A stretch of 64,000 nucleotides of DNA from JL08 sp039969355 (GCA_039969355.1 JBDVOA010000031.1:190035-254034), one strand, 5' to 3'; numbered from the stretch's first letter, positions 17,893 through 26,851 are shown. Made by a program: numbers and translations. The notes: generated by a model from the letters alone, not told the origin.

Positions 17893-18806
17893 TCGACCTG
17901 ATCTATTCAGACGAAGTTGCTGCAGCTCAGGGTAACGGCACCCCCATCGTCGCGCTGGAAAGTACAATCATTACACATGGCATGCCCTATCCACAAAACT
18001 TAGAAGTGGCCCGGCAGGTTGAGGGCACCATTCGTCAGGGCAATGCCGCACCTGCAACCATCGCCGTTCTGGACGGGAAGTTGCACATCGGGCTCGGCCC
18101 GGAACAGTTGGAAACGCTGGCACAGGCCAAAAATGTCGCCAAACTTTCACGCGCCGACATGGCAGCCTGTATGGCGAGTGGCAGTACAGGTGCCACGACC
18201 GTAGCCGCGACAATGATCAGCGCACGTCTTGCGGGAATAGAGGTCTTTGCGACCGGCGGCATCGGCGGCGTGCACCGCGGGGCAGAACTTGATTTTGACA
18301 TCTCGGCGGACCTGAACGAACTGGCCCAAACCCCTGTCACGGTTGTTGCCGCCGGTGCTAAGGCGATCCTTGATCTGCCAAAAACCCTTGAAGTCCTGGA
18401 ATCGCTTGGAGTGCCGGTGATTGCCTATGGTCAGGATCAGCTTCCCGCTTTTTGGTCTGCTCGGTCCGGGCTGACGGCCCCTTTGCGCATGGATAGCCCG
18501 GATCAGATTGCAAGCGCTCACCGAATGCGTGCCGCGCTTGGCCTGCCGGGTGGACAACTGATTGCCAACCCAATCCCCTCAAGCGACGAAATCCCGGCCA
18601 CCACTCTGGCCCCGATGATCACTCGTGCGCTCGACGATGCAGCGCACCACAAGATCACCGGCAAGGCCGTAACGCCCTACCTGCTTCAGCGTATCTATGA
18701 ATTGACCGATGGAAAATCGCTGGAGGCAAACATCGCACTGGTCCTCAACAATGCCCGGTTGGGAGCAAGAATCGCTCACGCTTTGGGCGCTATGCCTGCC
18801 GACTAA
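17889..18806 (+). CDS. psuG: Pseudouridine-5'-phosphate glycosidase
   Basis: A 305-residue enzyme that splits the C-C glycosidic bond of pseudouridine 5'-phosphate. Strong family segments are visible: ALESTIITHGMPYPQNLEVA near the N-terminus, MASGSTGATTVAATM, FATGGIGGVHRGAE, and the lysine-containing VVAAGAKAILDLPKTLEVLE. It is translationally coupled to psuK by a 4-bp overlap. The length is normal. Together the pair recycles pseudouridine from degraded tRNA and rRNA. Confidence 0.95.
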   Translation: MIDLIYSDEVAAAQGNGTPIVALESTIITHGMPYPQNLEVARQVEGTIRQGNAAPATIAVLDGKLHIGLGPEQLETLAQAKNVAKLSRADMAACMASGSTGATTVAATMISARLAGIEVFATGGIGGVHRGAELDFDISADLNELAQTPVTVVAAGAKAILDLPKTLEVLESLGVPVIAYGQDQLPAFWSARSGLTAPLRMDSPDQIASAHRMRAALGLPGGQLIANPIPSSDEIPATTLAPMITRALDDAAHHKITGKAVTPYLLQRIYELTDGKSLEANIALVLNNARLGARIAHALGAMPAD

Positions 18807-18833
18807 CCACGGGGGGTGTAACTCTGACTCATA

Positions 18834-18869
18834 CGGACATGAATTTCTGAATCCCGCCATACATGTCCG
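18834..18869 (+). terminator. Possible terminator hairpin after psuG
   Basis: CGGACATG (18834-18841) is repeated inverted as CATGTCCG (18862-18869), an 8-bp stem with a 20-nt loop, 27 bp after the psuG stop. The following bases CCTTTAATCC give only a weak U-run. Confidence 0.4.
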
Positions 18870-19020
18870 CCTTTAATCCTTATCCAAGATCAACCGGTCC
18901 CGTGGGTCATTGTGATAATGCCGCCAACGCAGACTTGGCTGGCTTTCACTGCGGCTGAACCAATGGCTGCTTTCGGCAGGCCTTCATTGACGGTTCTCTG
19001 ATTGCCGCATTGTTGGTTAA

Positions 19021-19512
19021 CTAGGCTGTACTTGTCTCCAGCGGCTCAGCGTTTACTTTATCTGGATCTTTTTCAAGGACCAAACGGCCATGAATTTCCA
19101 TGGGCCTATCCGCTTCTGTTTGCCTGCCTGCACCTGATTGTGGCCCAATGTCGCCAATACCAGAGATTTGGACGATACGCCCTACAAGATCAGATCCACC
19201 CATGATCACCAGAGTGCTGATTGCGATATCAATGAAGGGTGACGGATCCCCTCGCAGAATGATGCCGATAATGCGCAGTTCAGGGAACCACCAGACCGCT
19301 AACAGGGCGATTACCCCCGAAATTACGGCATATGCGATCAAGTAACGCCGCTTCATTTTGTATTTCTCGATCTTGTTCGAAATCAGTTCCGGGTCACGAA
19401 GATGCCGTTTCCATTGAGGGGCATAAGAGAGGCCAAACAAGATGGCCTTTGCCAGCCGATCCGTCGAGAAGGCCAGTATCATGATAAGGACAAGTGCACT
19501 TGTGGCATTCAT
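19021..19512 (-). CDS. Unknown membrane protein
   Basis: I do not recognise this 163-residue protein. Hydropathy by eye suggests three membrane segments: near 6-28, near 58-76 (LIAYAVISGVIALLAVWWF), and a weaker one near 92-108 (FIDIAISTLVIMGGSDLVG). The C-terminal 45 residues are charged and probably soluble. AGGATT lies upstream of the ATG. It starts 21 bp after the stop of another unknown gene on the same strand, so the two probably form a small operon. Confidence 0.65.
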   Translation of the reverse strand: MNATSALVLIMILAFSTDRLAKAILFGLSYAPQWKRHLRDPELISNKIEKYKMKRRYLIAYAVISGVIALLAVWWFPELRIIGIILRGDPSPFIDIAISTLVIMGGSDLVGRIVQISGIGDIGPQSGAGRQTEADRPMEIHGRLVLEKDPDKVNAEPLETSTA

Positions 19513-19533
19513 TGGAATAATCCTTTCTGAGAA

Positions 19534-20073
19534 TCAGTTTTTGCGGACTAATCTGTAGGTCTTGGTTCTGGGTTGAATTCGCCTACAGTTGTGAGGGGCG
19601 AATCGTTTGTAGGTCACTCTGTCATAAACGTACCGAACAAAAAGCGTCTGGAAATCCGCTGAAGCCGTGAAGCTCAGTTCGCGCGACATAGTGTTGTCAG
19701 GATACTTACAACTATCGATTACGGCTTTCGGCCAACGGAGTTCGATTGTTCCGTCAAATGCTCGATTGCCGGTATGCTTTGCAGAAAAGCTGTGATCGCC
19801 TTTCTTGAAACTAAAGATACCGTCGGCAGTGAAATTGGAGACCTCAGCGAATACGGCAGTCACCTTGCGACCAATATGTGTGATCTCAAGTTCAGAGTTC
19901 GGATCATATGGATCAAGCCAGGTGCCGGTTAGGTTGGGTTCAGTCGCTGCAGCGGCATACAAAGCCACCGCCAATAAGGTTGTGACGATCCAACTTTTGG
20001 ACAGTTTTTTGCGAAGACGCCGCACTGTCGATCGGTCGACCGGCCCCGAAAAGCGTAAAATCAAACGTTTCAT
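19534..20073 (-). CDS. Unknown membrane-anchored or exported protein
   Basis: A 179-residue protein with a very basic N-terminus (KRLILRF...RRLRKKLSKSW), one hydrophobic helix near 28-44, then a beta-rich soluble domain starting EPNLTGTWLDPYDPNSELEI. Two cysteines (SCKYPDN and APHNCRRI) could form a disulfide outside the cytoplasm. GGAG lies 8 bases before the ATG. The NLTGTW opening recalls small lipocalin-like folds, but that is only an impression. It is followed on the same strand by the unknown membrane-protein gene. Confidence 0.6.
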   Translation of the reverse strand: MKRLILRFSGPVDRSTVRRLRKKLSKSWIVTTLLAVALYAAAATEPNLTGTWLDPYDPNSELEITHIGRKVTAVFAEVSNFTADGIFSFKKGDHSFSAKHTGNRAFDGTIELRWPKAVIDSCKYPDNTMSRELSFTASADFQTLFVRYVYDRVTYKRFAPHNCRRIQPRTKTYRLVRKN

Positions 20074-20655
20074 GATTAGCTCCGATGCTAAAGAAACAGT
20101 ACGTCAATCCACCATTTTGATGCGTCGAGATGAACGCCCAGCAACAAATTTTAGGTCACTTCGGTTCACACAGTGCTAATCGCACAACATCGGCCACAAA
20201 TGTTTGTTCAGTTGCGAAATACTCGACCTGAAATTGGCATTTCTTATCCAGCGCTATCATAATGCATTCTTATGTTCCCAAGTATATTGGAACGGTTTTA
20301 GTTTATGACTTCTTGCGATTTTCGACAAGGATGGAATAGCGGACCTTCGTCTACAGCGTCTGAGAGGCGTCCACTTACCTACGACAGCAAATTATTTGAA
20401 TCGGGCCCAATCAGTGCGGGATTTCAGCCATGCCGACATTTGCTCGGCTTGGAGCGATGGTCAATTCGTGCTCCTTTGAGACATTCGCAGCGCGCTTCAT
20501 GAGCGGCAGCTATGCATTTTTGAACAAGCTGAATTGGTTGTTAACGCAAATGTTAAACGTCCCGCCGTGCTCCAATAGCGTTTCTTTAAACGCAGATCAT
20601 TGTAGTGCCCCGTCAAAAGCCATAAGTAGCGGTGGCAAAGGCAAACGGACATGCG
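20074..20655. other. Intergenic region of about 580 bp, no supported gene
   Basis: This is the divergent spacer between the unknown minus-strand pair and the plus-strand DUF502 gene. It is less GC-rich than flanking genes. Short frames such as 20305-20502 and 20430-20672 lack a ribosome site and family features. It should carry promoters for both directions. A GTG at 20632 would extend DUF502 by eight residues into it. Confidence 0.55.
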
Positions 20656-21345
20656 ATGAACACCCCATTTGATGATAAGGAGCCCGTGCGCAAACCCCGG
20701 CCGTTTGCAGCCCTTCGCGCATCCTTTCTTACCGGTCTTATCGTTATCGCTCCTGTCGGCCTGACGATCTGGTTGATTTTGGCCGTGGTTGGCTGGATTG
20801 ATGGATTTGTCCTGCCTCTGGTGCCATCCAAGTTCCGCCCAGAACAATACATTGGCATCAATCTGCGTGGGGTTGGTGTTTTCATCTTCCTGATCTTCAC
20901 AGTCATAGTTGGCTGGGCGGCTAAAGGCATTATCGGCCGCTCTTTGATCCGATTTGGTGAGAGCGTTGTTGAACGGATGCCGGTGGTGCGCTCTATTTAC
21001 TCCGGGATCAAACAAATTTCGGAAACTGTATTTGCGCAGTCAGAGCGATCTTTTGAAAAGGCTTGCCTGATCCAATATCCACGCAAGGGTATCTGGGCCA
21101 TCGGTTTCGTGTCCACCACCGCCAAGGGCGAGATCGCCAGGCGAGCTGAAACCAGCGGCGAACTCTTGTCGATCTTTCTGCCGACCACACCGAACCCAAC
21201 CTCGGGTTTTTTGCTGTTTGTGCCAACAGAGGACGTGATCGAACTAGATATGACGGTTGAAGAAGCAGCAAAGCTGGTGATTTCAGCCGGTCTTGTTTAT
21301 CCCAACGGCAAAGACCCGACGCTACCGCCACCCGAAGACGACTAG
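20656..21345 (+). CDS. DUF502 family membrane protein
   Basis: From ATG 20656 the protein is 229 residues, and an in-frame GTG at 20632 would add eight. Two membrane spans are evident (LRASFLTGLIVIAPVGLTIW onward, and VGVFIFLIFTVIVGWAAKGI). They are followed by the family segment VPVVRSIYSGIKQ-like (here MPVVRSIYSGIKQISETVF) and a cytoplasmic beta-rich tail with PTTPNPTSGFLLFVP. The function is unknown. The stop codon shares CTAG with the convergent patatin gene. Confidence 0.88.
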   Translation: MNTPFDDKEPVRKPRPFAALRASFLTGLIVIAPVGLTIWLILAVVGWIDGFVLPLVPSKFRPEQYIGINLRGVGVFIFLIFTVIVGWAAKGIIGRSLIRFGESVVERMPVVRSIYSGIKQISETVFAQSERSFEKACLIQYPRKGIWAIGFVSTTAKGEIARRAETSGELLSIFLPTTPNPTSGFLLFVPTEDVIELDMTVEEAAKLVISAGLVYPNGKDPTLPPPEDD

Positions 21346-22373
21346 TTAAACATATCTTCCAGCTTGATTGTGCTTTGTTCGTTCAGGGCGGATTTGTGCT
21401 TTGAAAGAAACCTTTCAGCCGCCTGCTGACCGGCCTTCTTAAGTTCGTTCAGGATGTAGGGGTTAGGAAGTGTTTTGGTCGCGACCGACAATTCGTTCAT
21501 CAGTTCATCGTCCGCGATCATATGTACAAGAACCCGATTCATCTCACCAGGCTTGAGCTTGCCTTCGGTCAACAGCCGCTGAACAAATCCGATGGCGCGC
21601 AATTCGCGCAACAAAGATGAATTGAAGCTGACTTCGTTGATCCGGTTTTGAATTTGCTGCGGCGTGCGCGGCACTTCCTTTCGTTCCAGAGGATTGATAT
21701 TGACGATGACAATGTCGTCCGGCAAGTCTCCTTCAAACAACGGAAAAAGTGCCGGGTTGCCAGTGTATCCCCCATCCCAGAACGCCTCGACCTGCTTGGT
21801 TTCGGTGTCAAAAAATTCGACGGCCCTGAACATAGTAGGCAGGCAGGCTGAGGCCAGAATAGCGTCTGTCGTGATGTCCTCGCCTTTGAACACGCGCACT
21901 TTACCATTGCGCACGCGCGTCGCGCATATGAACAATTCGGGACCTTCGTCGATACACGCGATGCACTCATAATCAAACTCATCAACGATAGTGCGCAATG
22001 GATTGGTATAAAACGGCCCGTAGCTATAGGGCGACACCATACGCGTCCAGGTATCGATCATCATATAGGGTAGCGAGTGTTCAAGCGCGTGCGAAACAGC
22101 GGCTGGACCAGATCCTGCCATCCAACTGGTCAAGAGCGAGTTATCAACGGCGCCAATCTTGCCCCATAGCCAATCCAGATTTTCCTGTGCGCCTGTGCGG
22201 CCACCATGGATCATGCCGGCCTTTAACGCGGCCCCATTCAAAGCACCGGCTGAAGTTCCGGAAATACCGGCAATTTCGATGTCTTTTTCGTCCAAAAGTC
22301 GATCGAGAACACCCCAGGTGAACGCCCCGTGCGCACCGCCGCCCTGCAGCGCGACATTGATCCGCTTTACCAT
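21342..22373 (-). CDS. Patatin-like phospholipase
   Basis: Starting at ATG 22373, 2 bp after the 3-hydroxybutyrate dehydrogenase stop, the protein has 343 residues. The oxyanion motif GGGAHG is at 11-16, the lipase box GTSAG gives nucleophile S41, and the DGG motif places catalytic D200. An in-frame GTG at 22391 is possible but would overlap the upstream gene, and GGAG inside that gene's end supports the ATG. Pairing with a 3-hydroxybutyrate dehydrogenase is frequent in alphaproteobacteria and points to storage-polymer or lipid turnover, though the direct substrate is unknown. Confidence 0.9.
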   Translation of the reverse strand: MVKRINVALQGGGAHGAFTWGVLDRLLDEKDIEIAGISGTSAGALNGAALKAGMIHGGRTGAQENLDWLWGKIGAVDNSLLTSWMAGSGPAAVSHALEHSLPYMMIDTWTRMVSPYSYGPFYTNPLRTIVDEFDYECIACIDEGPELFICATRVRNGKVRVFKGEDITTDAILASACLPTMFRAVEFFDTETKQVEAFWDGGYTGNPALFPLFEGDLPDDIVIVNINPLERKEVPRTPQQIQNRINEVSFNSSLLRELRAIGFVQRLLTEGKLKPGEMNRVLVHMIADDELMNELSVATKTLPNPYILNELKKAGQQAAERFLSKHKSALNEQSTIKLEDMFN

Positions 22374-22375
22374 TG

Positions 22376-23149
22376 TTACTGCGCGCTCCACCCGCCGTCG
22401 GCCGAAATGGATGTTCCGGTAATCTGCGCCGCTGCGTCAGAGCACAGAAATAGTGCGATTCCCGCCACCTGATCCACTGTCACAAATTCCTTGGACGGTT
22501 GCTTGAGCAGAATAACCTTTTCAATCGCCTCGTCTTCCGAGATCCCGTATTCCTTGGCGGTATCGGGAATCTGAGATTCGACCAGCGGGGTCAACACATA
22601 TCCCGGACAAATGGTGTTTGCTGTAATCGCTTCGCGCGCGGTTTCCAGCGCGATCACCTTGGACATCCCAACCACGCCATGTTTGGCCGTCACGTAGGCT
22701 GATTTGAACGGGCTGGCCCGCAATCCGTGCGCCGATGCGATATTAATGACCCTGCCCCAGCCCGCCGCACGCATCATCGGCAATGCCGCAGCAGTTGTGT
22801 GAAAAGCCGAACTCATGTTGATTGCGATGATCGCGTCCCATTTTTCAGTTGGAAACTCATTAATTGGCGCGACATGTTGAATACCGGCGTTGTTAATCAG
22901 AATGTCACATGCACCCGCCTTTTCTATCAATGCCCGACATTGATCCCCTTGGGACATATCTGCCTGAATATACCGGGCCGTAACACCACATCGCTTTGCA
23001 ATATCAACCGCCAACGCATGGTCGTCATCGCTGTCCGTAAAAGAATTCAGTACAACATCGGCGCCCGCCTTAGCCAATTCATTTGCTATCCCAAGGCCGA
23101 TGCCGGAATTGGAGCCTGTGATAACGGCTGTTTTGCCTGATAAAGTCAT
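22376..23149 (-). CDS. bdhA: 3-Hydroxybutyrate dehydrogenase
   Basis: A 257-residue short-chain dehydrogenase that interconverts 3-hydroxybutyrate and acetoacetate with NAD. The cofactor motif TGSNSGIG is at 11-18, NNAG near 86-89, and the catalytic Ser139, Tyr152 and Lys156 are in order. Family-specific stretches such as NIASAHGLRASPFKSAYVTA and ICPGYVLTPLVE match BdhA closely. It is first in a two-gene operon with the patatin gene. Confidence 0.93.
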   Translation of the reverse strand: MTLSGKTAVITGSNSGIGLGIANELAKAGADVVLNSFTDSDDDHALAVDIAKRCGVTARYIQADMSQGDQCRALIEKAGACDILINNAGIQHVAPINEFPTEKWDAIIAINMSSAFHTTAAALPMMRAAGWGRVINIASAHGLRASPFKSAYVTAKHGVVGMSKVIALETAREAITANTICPGYVLTPLVESQIPDTAKEYGISEDEAIEKVILLKQPSKEFVTVDQVAGIALFLCSDAAAQITGTSISADGGWSAQ

Positions 23150-23519
23150 GTGAATAACCTCTGCTCTGTGTCTGTTTTTCGTGCTGCGCGCAGTCTCTCA
23201 TGCTGCAGGTGCAAGATAAACCGCTAATACGCACTTATATTTGAAGCACTCCAAAGCTTTATCGATCCGAATTCACATTCAGTTCCGCGTCCAATACCTT
23301 CTTTTCGGGGCATTCCTTGTAACTTGGGCCATTCACTGACGTCGCGCCAACTGCTGGTATTGCGAATCTCTTTTGGACCCGATTCTGCGCCTCACCGCCT
23401 CCGCTGTGCGCCCAACGCGATCGCCTAAGCGGCAACTGCGCGATTAGCTTTTACGTGTCACATTGCCCATAAAACACAGCCGTTTCGCTGGATACGTTCA
23501 ACTTCAAGATCAGCCTGGT
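23150..23519. other. Upstream region of bdhA, no gene seen
   Basis: A 370-bp stretch between the bdhA start and the candidate small RNA terminator. It should contain the bdhA promoter on the minus strand. I found no convincing ORF, repeat or hairpin. Confidence 0.5.
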
Positions 23520-23547
23520 AAAAAAAAACGCCCGCGCGAAGCGGGCG
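23520..23547 (-). terminator. Strong intrinsic terminator of the candidate small RNA
   Basis: CGCCCGC (23529-23535) and GCGGGCG (23541-23547) form a 7-bp GC stem with a 5-nt loop. In minus-strand reading it is followed by nine consecutive U residues (23528-23520). This is the cleanest rho-independent terminator in the window, and no annotated protein gene precedes it on that strand. Confidence 0.8.
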
Positions 23548-23598
23548 TAAAGTTATTGAGGCAGGTTTCATACAGGCAAGAAACCTATCGAGCAGTGC
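23520..23598 (-). ncRNA. Candidate small regulatory RNA
   Basis: Minus-strand transcription from about 23598 would give an RNA of about 79 nt. It contains one perfect 7-bp hairpin (AGGTTTC/GAAACCT, 23563-23569 with 23580-23586, 10-nt loop), a single-stranded linker, and a strong intrinsic terminator at the 3' end. A promoter-like sequence sits at the right distance upstream. There is no ORF of note within it, and the next minus-strand gene, bdhA, begins 370 bp further on, beyond the terminator. The family is not identified. The transcript ends are inferred from promoter and terminator positions only. Confidence 0.6.
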
Positions 23599-23603
23599 CT
23601 TCC

Positions 23604-23632
23604 TTATAAACATTAACGCGCCAGCATCCAAG
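23604..23632 (-). promoter_or_regulatory. Putative promoter of the candidate small RNA
   Basis: Minus-strand reading shows CTTGGA (23632-23627) and TTTATAA (23610-23604), spaced about 16 bp apart, compatible with a housekeeping sigma factor. The predicted start near 23598 gives a compact RNA ending at the terminator. Confidence 0.45.
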
Positions 23633-23701
23633 CTAAAAGTTTGAAAAGACTTGAAACCCTCGCTACCCTCCGACTTAACAACACAAGAGCAGAGTGGGAT
23701 T

Positions 23702-25540
23702 ATGGTTAAAATGGGCTTGGTCTATTTCAGGAAGATTTGCAGCAATCTCCTTATTCCTCCGCTGCTTTTAATACCTCTCATAGTTCCCGTCACAAGTTCG
23801 GCTGAGCCCCTTCATGGCATAGCTATGTATGGATCACCCGACCTACCACCGGATTTTGTGTCTTTGCCTTACGCAAACCCGGATGCCCCAAAGGGCGGAC
23901 GGATTGTCTTGGGCAATACAGGCGGCTTTGACAGCCTCAATCCATTTCAGCGCAAAGGCACTCCGCCCTGGCAACTTCGTTTCTTTGCTTATGAATCCCT
24001 TATGGGCCGCAGTCTGGACGAACCGTTCACCCTTTATGGTCTTCTGGCCGAATCGCTTGAGGTCGGCCCGAATCGCGAATGGGTCGAATTTAAGCTTCGT
24101 CCGGAAGCCCGATTCGTTGATGGCAGCCCGGTCACCACAGAAGATGTGATCTGGTCCTACCAAACCCTCGGAACACAGGGCCACCCCCGTTATCTGGGGT
24201 TGCACAGCAAAATCGATTCTATTACCTCTCCTGAACCGGGAAAGGTGCGCATCACTTTCAACACAGTCGACCGCGAACTTGCTTTGATCGCCGGAATGCG
24301 TCCAATTTTGAAAAAGTCCCAATGGGAAGGGCGCGAGTTCGCCGATGGTGGTCTGTCTGACATCCCCATTGGCAGCGCGCCCTACAGCGTGACGGATTAT
24401 GAAGGAGGGCGGTATGTGACGCTGACACGCAATCCAGATTATTGGGGCAATGATCTTCCCCTTCGCCGCGGCACCAATAATCTTGATGAAATCCGTATCG
24501 ATTTTTTTGGTGACAGCTCAGTGCTTTTTGAAGCGTTCAAGGCGGGAGAGTTAACGGCGCTTCGCGAATTCAATGCCGAAAAGTGGGCCAGTAATTATGA
24601 CTTCCCCGCCGCAGCCCGTGGGGATGTGGTCAAATCGGAGATACCGCATTTCAAACCGTCTGGCATGACCGGCTTCGTGATGAACACAAGACGTGTACCC
24701 TTTGACGATGCGCGCGTGCGAGATGCATTGATCCATGCGTTTAATTTCGAATTCATTAATGACACCTTCACCGGCGGCGCGCAGCCGCGCATCACCTCCT
24801 ATTTCTCGAACTCTGAACTCGCGATGGAGCCCGGTCCTGCAAAAGGGCGTGTTGCGGAATTGCTTCTACCCTTTGCAGACAGCCTGCCCTCTGCCGCGCT
24901 AGACGGCTATGCACTACCTCAAGGTGACGGATCAGCCCGAAATCGCACTAACTTGCGCCGCGCCTCTGCTCTGTTGGCGGAGGCAGGGTGGGACGTGAAC
25001 GACGGCGTTTTGCGGAATGCCAGCGGCGAACTGCTTCAGTTCACCATCCTGATCAATCAGGGCGACACAGAAACACAGTCGATCGCATCGCTTTATGTCG
25101 AAGCACTTGAAAGGCTGGGCATGAGTGTCAGGATTGAAACCACCGACAATGCGCAGTTCACAGAACGCACAAACAATTTCGATTTTGACATGACCTACTT
25201 CCGGCGCGATCTGTCTCTGTCTCCAGGCAACGAACAAAGGTTCTATTGGGGCGGGAATAGTGCTGAAGCGCCCGGTTCGAGAAACCTGATGGGTTTGCAA
25301 TCCCCCGCAGTGGATAGTCTGATTGATGAATTGCTGACCGCAACGAGCCGGGAGGACTTTATTGCCGTCGTACAGGCGCTGGATAGAGTCCTGACAACTG
25401 GGCGTTATGTCATTCCCTTTTGGCAGTTCAATGTGGGCCGCATCGCACATGCAAAGGAACTCAAGTTTCCGAAAAACTTGCCGGTTTATGGCGATGGTCC
25501 AAGCTTTATGCCCGAACTTTGGTGGTATGAACCGCACTGA
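23702..25540 (+). CDS. Extracellular solute-binding protein, family 5 (YejA-like)
   Basis: From ATG 23702 the protein has 612 residues. A signal peptide is evident (NLLIPPLLLIPLIVPVTSSA, then EPLHGIAMYG). HGIAMYGSPDLPPDF and YANPDAPKGGRIVLGN are characteristic of the YejA/oligopeptide (microcin C-type) binding subgroup. A TTG at 23651 would add 17 residues but lacks support, and ATG 23711 is an alternative. No cognate permease or ATPase follows, so it is an orphan component that must use a transporter encoded elsewhere. The next gene is a regulator on the same strand. Confidence 0.87.
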   Translation: MVKMGLVYFRKICSNLLIPPLLLIPLIVPVTSSAEPLHGIAMYGSPDLPPDFVSLPYANPDAPKGGRIVLGNTGGFDSLNPFQRKGTPPWQLRFFAYESLMGRSLDEPFTLYGLLAESLEVGPNREWVEFKLRPEARFVDGSPVTTEDVIWSYQTLGTQGHPRYLGLHSKIDSITSPEPGKVRITFNTVDRELALIAGMRPILKKSQWEGREFADGGLSDIPIGSAPYSVTDYEGGRYVTLTRNPDYWGNDLPLRRGTNNLDEIRIDFFGDSSVLFEAFKAGELTALREFNAEKWASNYDFPAAARGDVVKSEIPHFKPSGMTGFVMNTRRVPFDDARVRDALIHAFNFEFINDTFTGGAQPRITSYFSNSELAMEPGPAKGRVAELLLPFADSLPSAALDGYALPQGDGSARNRTNLRRASALLAEAGWDVNDGVLRNASGELLQFTILINQGDTETQSIASLYVEALERLGMSVRIETTDNAQFTERTNNFDFDMTYFRRDLSLSPGNEQRFYWGGNSAEAPGSRNLMGLQSPAVDSLIDELLTATSREDFIAVVQALDRVLTTGRYVIPFWQFNVGRIAHAKELKFPKNLPVYGDGPSFMPELWWYEPH

Positions 25541-25608
25541 CCTAGCCATGCCCTCTTGGCTTGGATTCCGGTGATCAGATATGCCCGCACTGCACGTCAG
25601 GCCCTAGA

Positions 25609-26367
25609 ATGAGAAGCAGGTCAGAGATGTATGATCCAAAGGGAAACGGCAAAACCAAAAACGTACTGTCAGTCCAGTTTGCAGAGGCCGCACCACCAGA
25701 ACATCTGCGCGGAATCGTTCACCGTTTTCTGGAAATCAGAACCGACTCCCCGCTTCCCCAGGACTACCGATTTCATGCGCTGCCAGATGCCTGCACCTAC
25801 GTAGTCTTTGACCGGCTGGACACGAGGATCGCCGGCATCACCAAATTGCGGGCATCCTCTGAGGAATTGAATTTGGGTAAGGCGTTTCACTTTACCAACA
25901 TTCGATTCTTGCCCGGCGTCTGGCAGGAGCAGCCCGATTTGGTAGGCCATGGCATGATTGATACCCCTTACTTGGGTGATCTTCCGCTAATCGCGACAAA
26001 TCGCGCCTTGTCCAACCGGGATTTTGCCGCGCAGCAATTGGTACTGTCACAATTTGTGAAAGAATTGATTGCGCGCAATTTAGTGGTCGCAAATCCGGTG
26101 ACTGAAAAGATATTTCAGCATATGGAGGACATCTATTCAGTGTCAGACATGGCGGCGTTCTGCAGTTTGTCTACACGCCAGTTACAACGCACCCTGAAAC
26201 GATCCACTGGTTTTGCGCCACATGATTTTCTCAAAGTTCTGCGTCTGCAACAATCGCTACTCGGCGACCCTTCCCTTTCTTATGCTGATCAATCCCATTT
26301 CATCCATTCATTCCGCAATGCCACTGGCTATACGCCCGGCAAATATGCCCGGAAGTTTGATGTCTGA
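25609..26367 (+). CDS. AraC-family transcriptional regulator
   Basis: The C-terminal third holds the AraC DNA-binding domain with two helix-turn-helices (SVSDMAAFCSLSTRQLQRTL and the YADQSHFIHSFRNATGYTPG signature). The N-terminal 160 residues are a ligand-sensing domain of unknown specificity, with a DUF6597-like opening (APPEHLRGIVHRFLEIR). ATG 25609 and ATG 25627 both have AGG-type ribosome sites, and 25609 is chosen without firm grounds. The following VOC-family gene starts 68 bp downstream and may be a target. Confidence 0.82.
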   Translation: MRSRSEMYDPKGNGKTKNVLSVQFAEAAPPEHLRGIVHRFLEIRTDSPLPQDYRFHALPDACTYVVFDRLDTRIAGITKLRASSEELNLGKAFHFTNIRFLPGVWQEQPDLVGHGMIDTPYLGDLPLIATNRALSNRDFAAQQLVLSQFVKELIARNLVVANPVTEKIFQHMEDIYSVSDMAAFCSLSTRQLQRTLKRSTGFAPHDFLKVLRLQQSLLGDPSLSYADQSHFIHSFRNATGYTPGKYARKFDV

Positions 26368-26435
26368 AATCTACAATACACGCTAATCACCCCTTGCTAA
26401 GTGAACTGCATTATCGACCAAAACAGGAGTTGAAT

Positions 26436-26816
26436 ATGTCAGTTACGAACGCAATCGGATGGTTTGACATCTACGTCAGCGATTTGAAACGTGCAGTTTT
26501 ATTTTATGAAACTGTGCTGGACCGCAAGTTGGAACCGATGGGCGACCCGACCGGCGAAACACAAATGATGAGTTTTCCGGCCGACATGAGCGCATATGGC
26601 GCGGCAGGCGCTCTGACAAAATCCGAACATTCCGCTCCCGGAGTCGGCGGTACCATTGTCTACTTTTCTACAAAAGATTGTTCGATCGAAGAGTCTCGCG
26701 TGTCAGATGCCGGCGGTATGGTGATCCGACAGAAGTTTTCCATCGGCGAATTTGGCTGGGTCGCTCTGTGTCAGGACACAGAAGGCAACGTGTTTGGACT
26801 AAATTCGCTGAATTGA
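26436..26816 (+). CDS. VOC (glyoxalase/bleomycin-resistance fold) family protein
   Basis: A 126-residue protein beginning AIGWFDIYVSDLKRAVLFYE, the paired beta-alpha-beta-beta-beta start of VOC proteins. The second half reads VYFSTKDCSIEESRVSDAGG and ends DTEGNVFGLNS, a typical metal-side closing motif. AGGAG lies 7 bases upstream of ATG 26436, so the longer frame from 26394 is rejected. The reaction is unknown, with members ranging from isomerases and dioxygenases to resistance proteins. Confidence 0.85.
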   Translation: MSVTNAIGWFDIYVSDLKRAVLFYETVLDRKLEPMGDPTGETQMMSFPADMSAYGAAGALTKSEHSAPGVGGTIVYFSTKDCSIEESRVSDAGGMVIRQKFSIGEFGWVALCQDTEGNVFGLNSLN

Positions 26817-26851
26817 CCCGGGAATATTTGCACCCGAGATATACCATTGGC

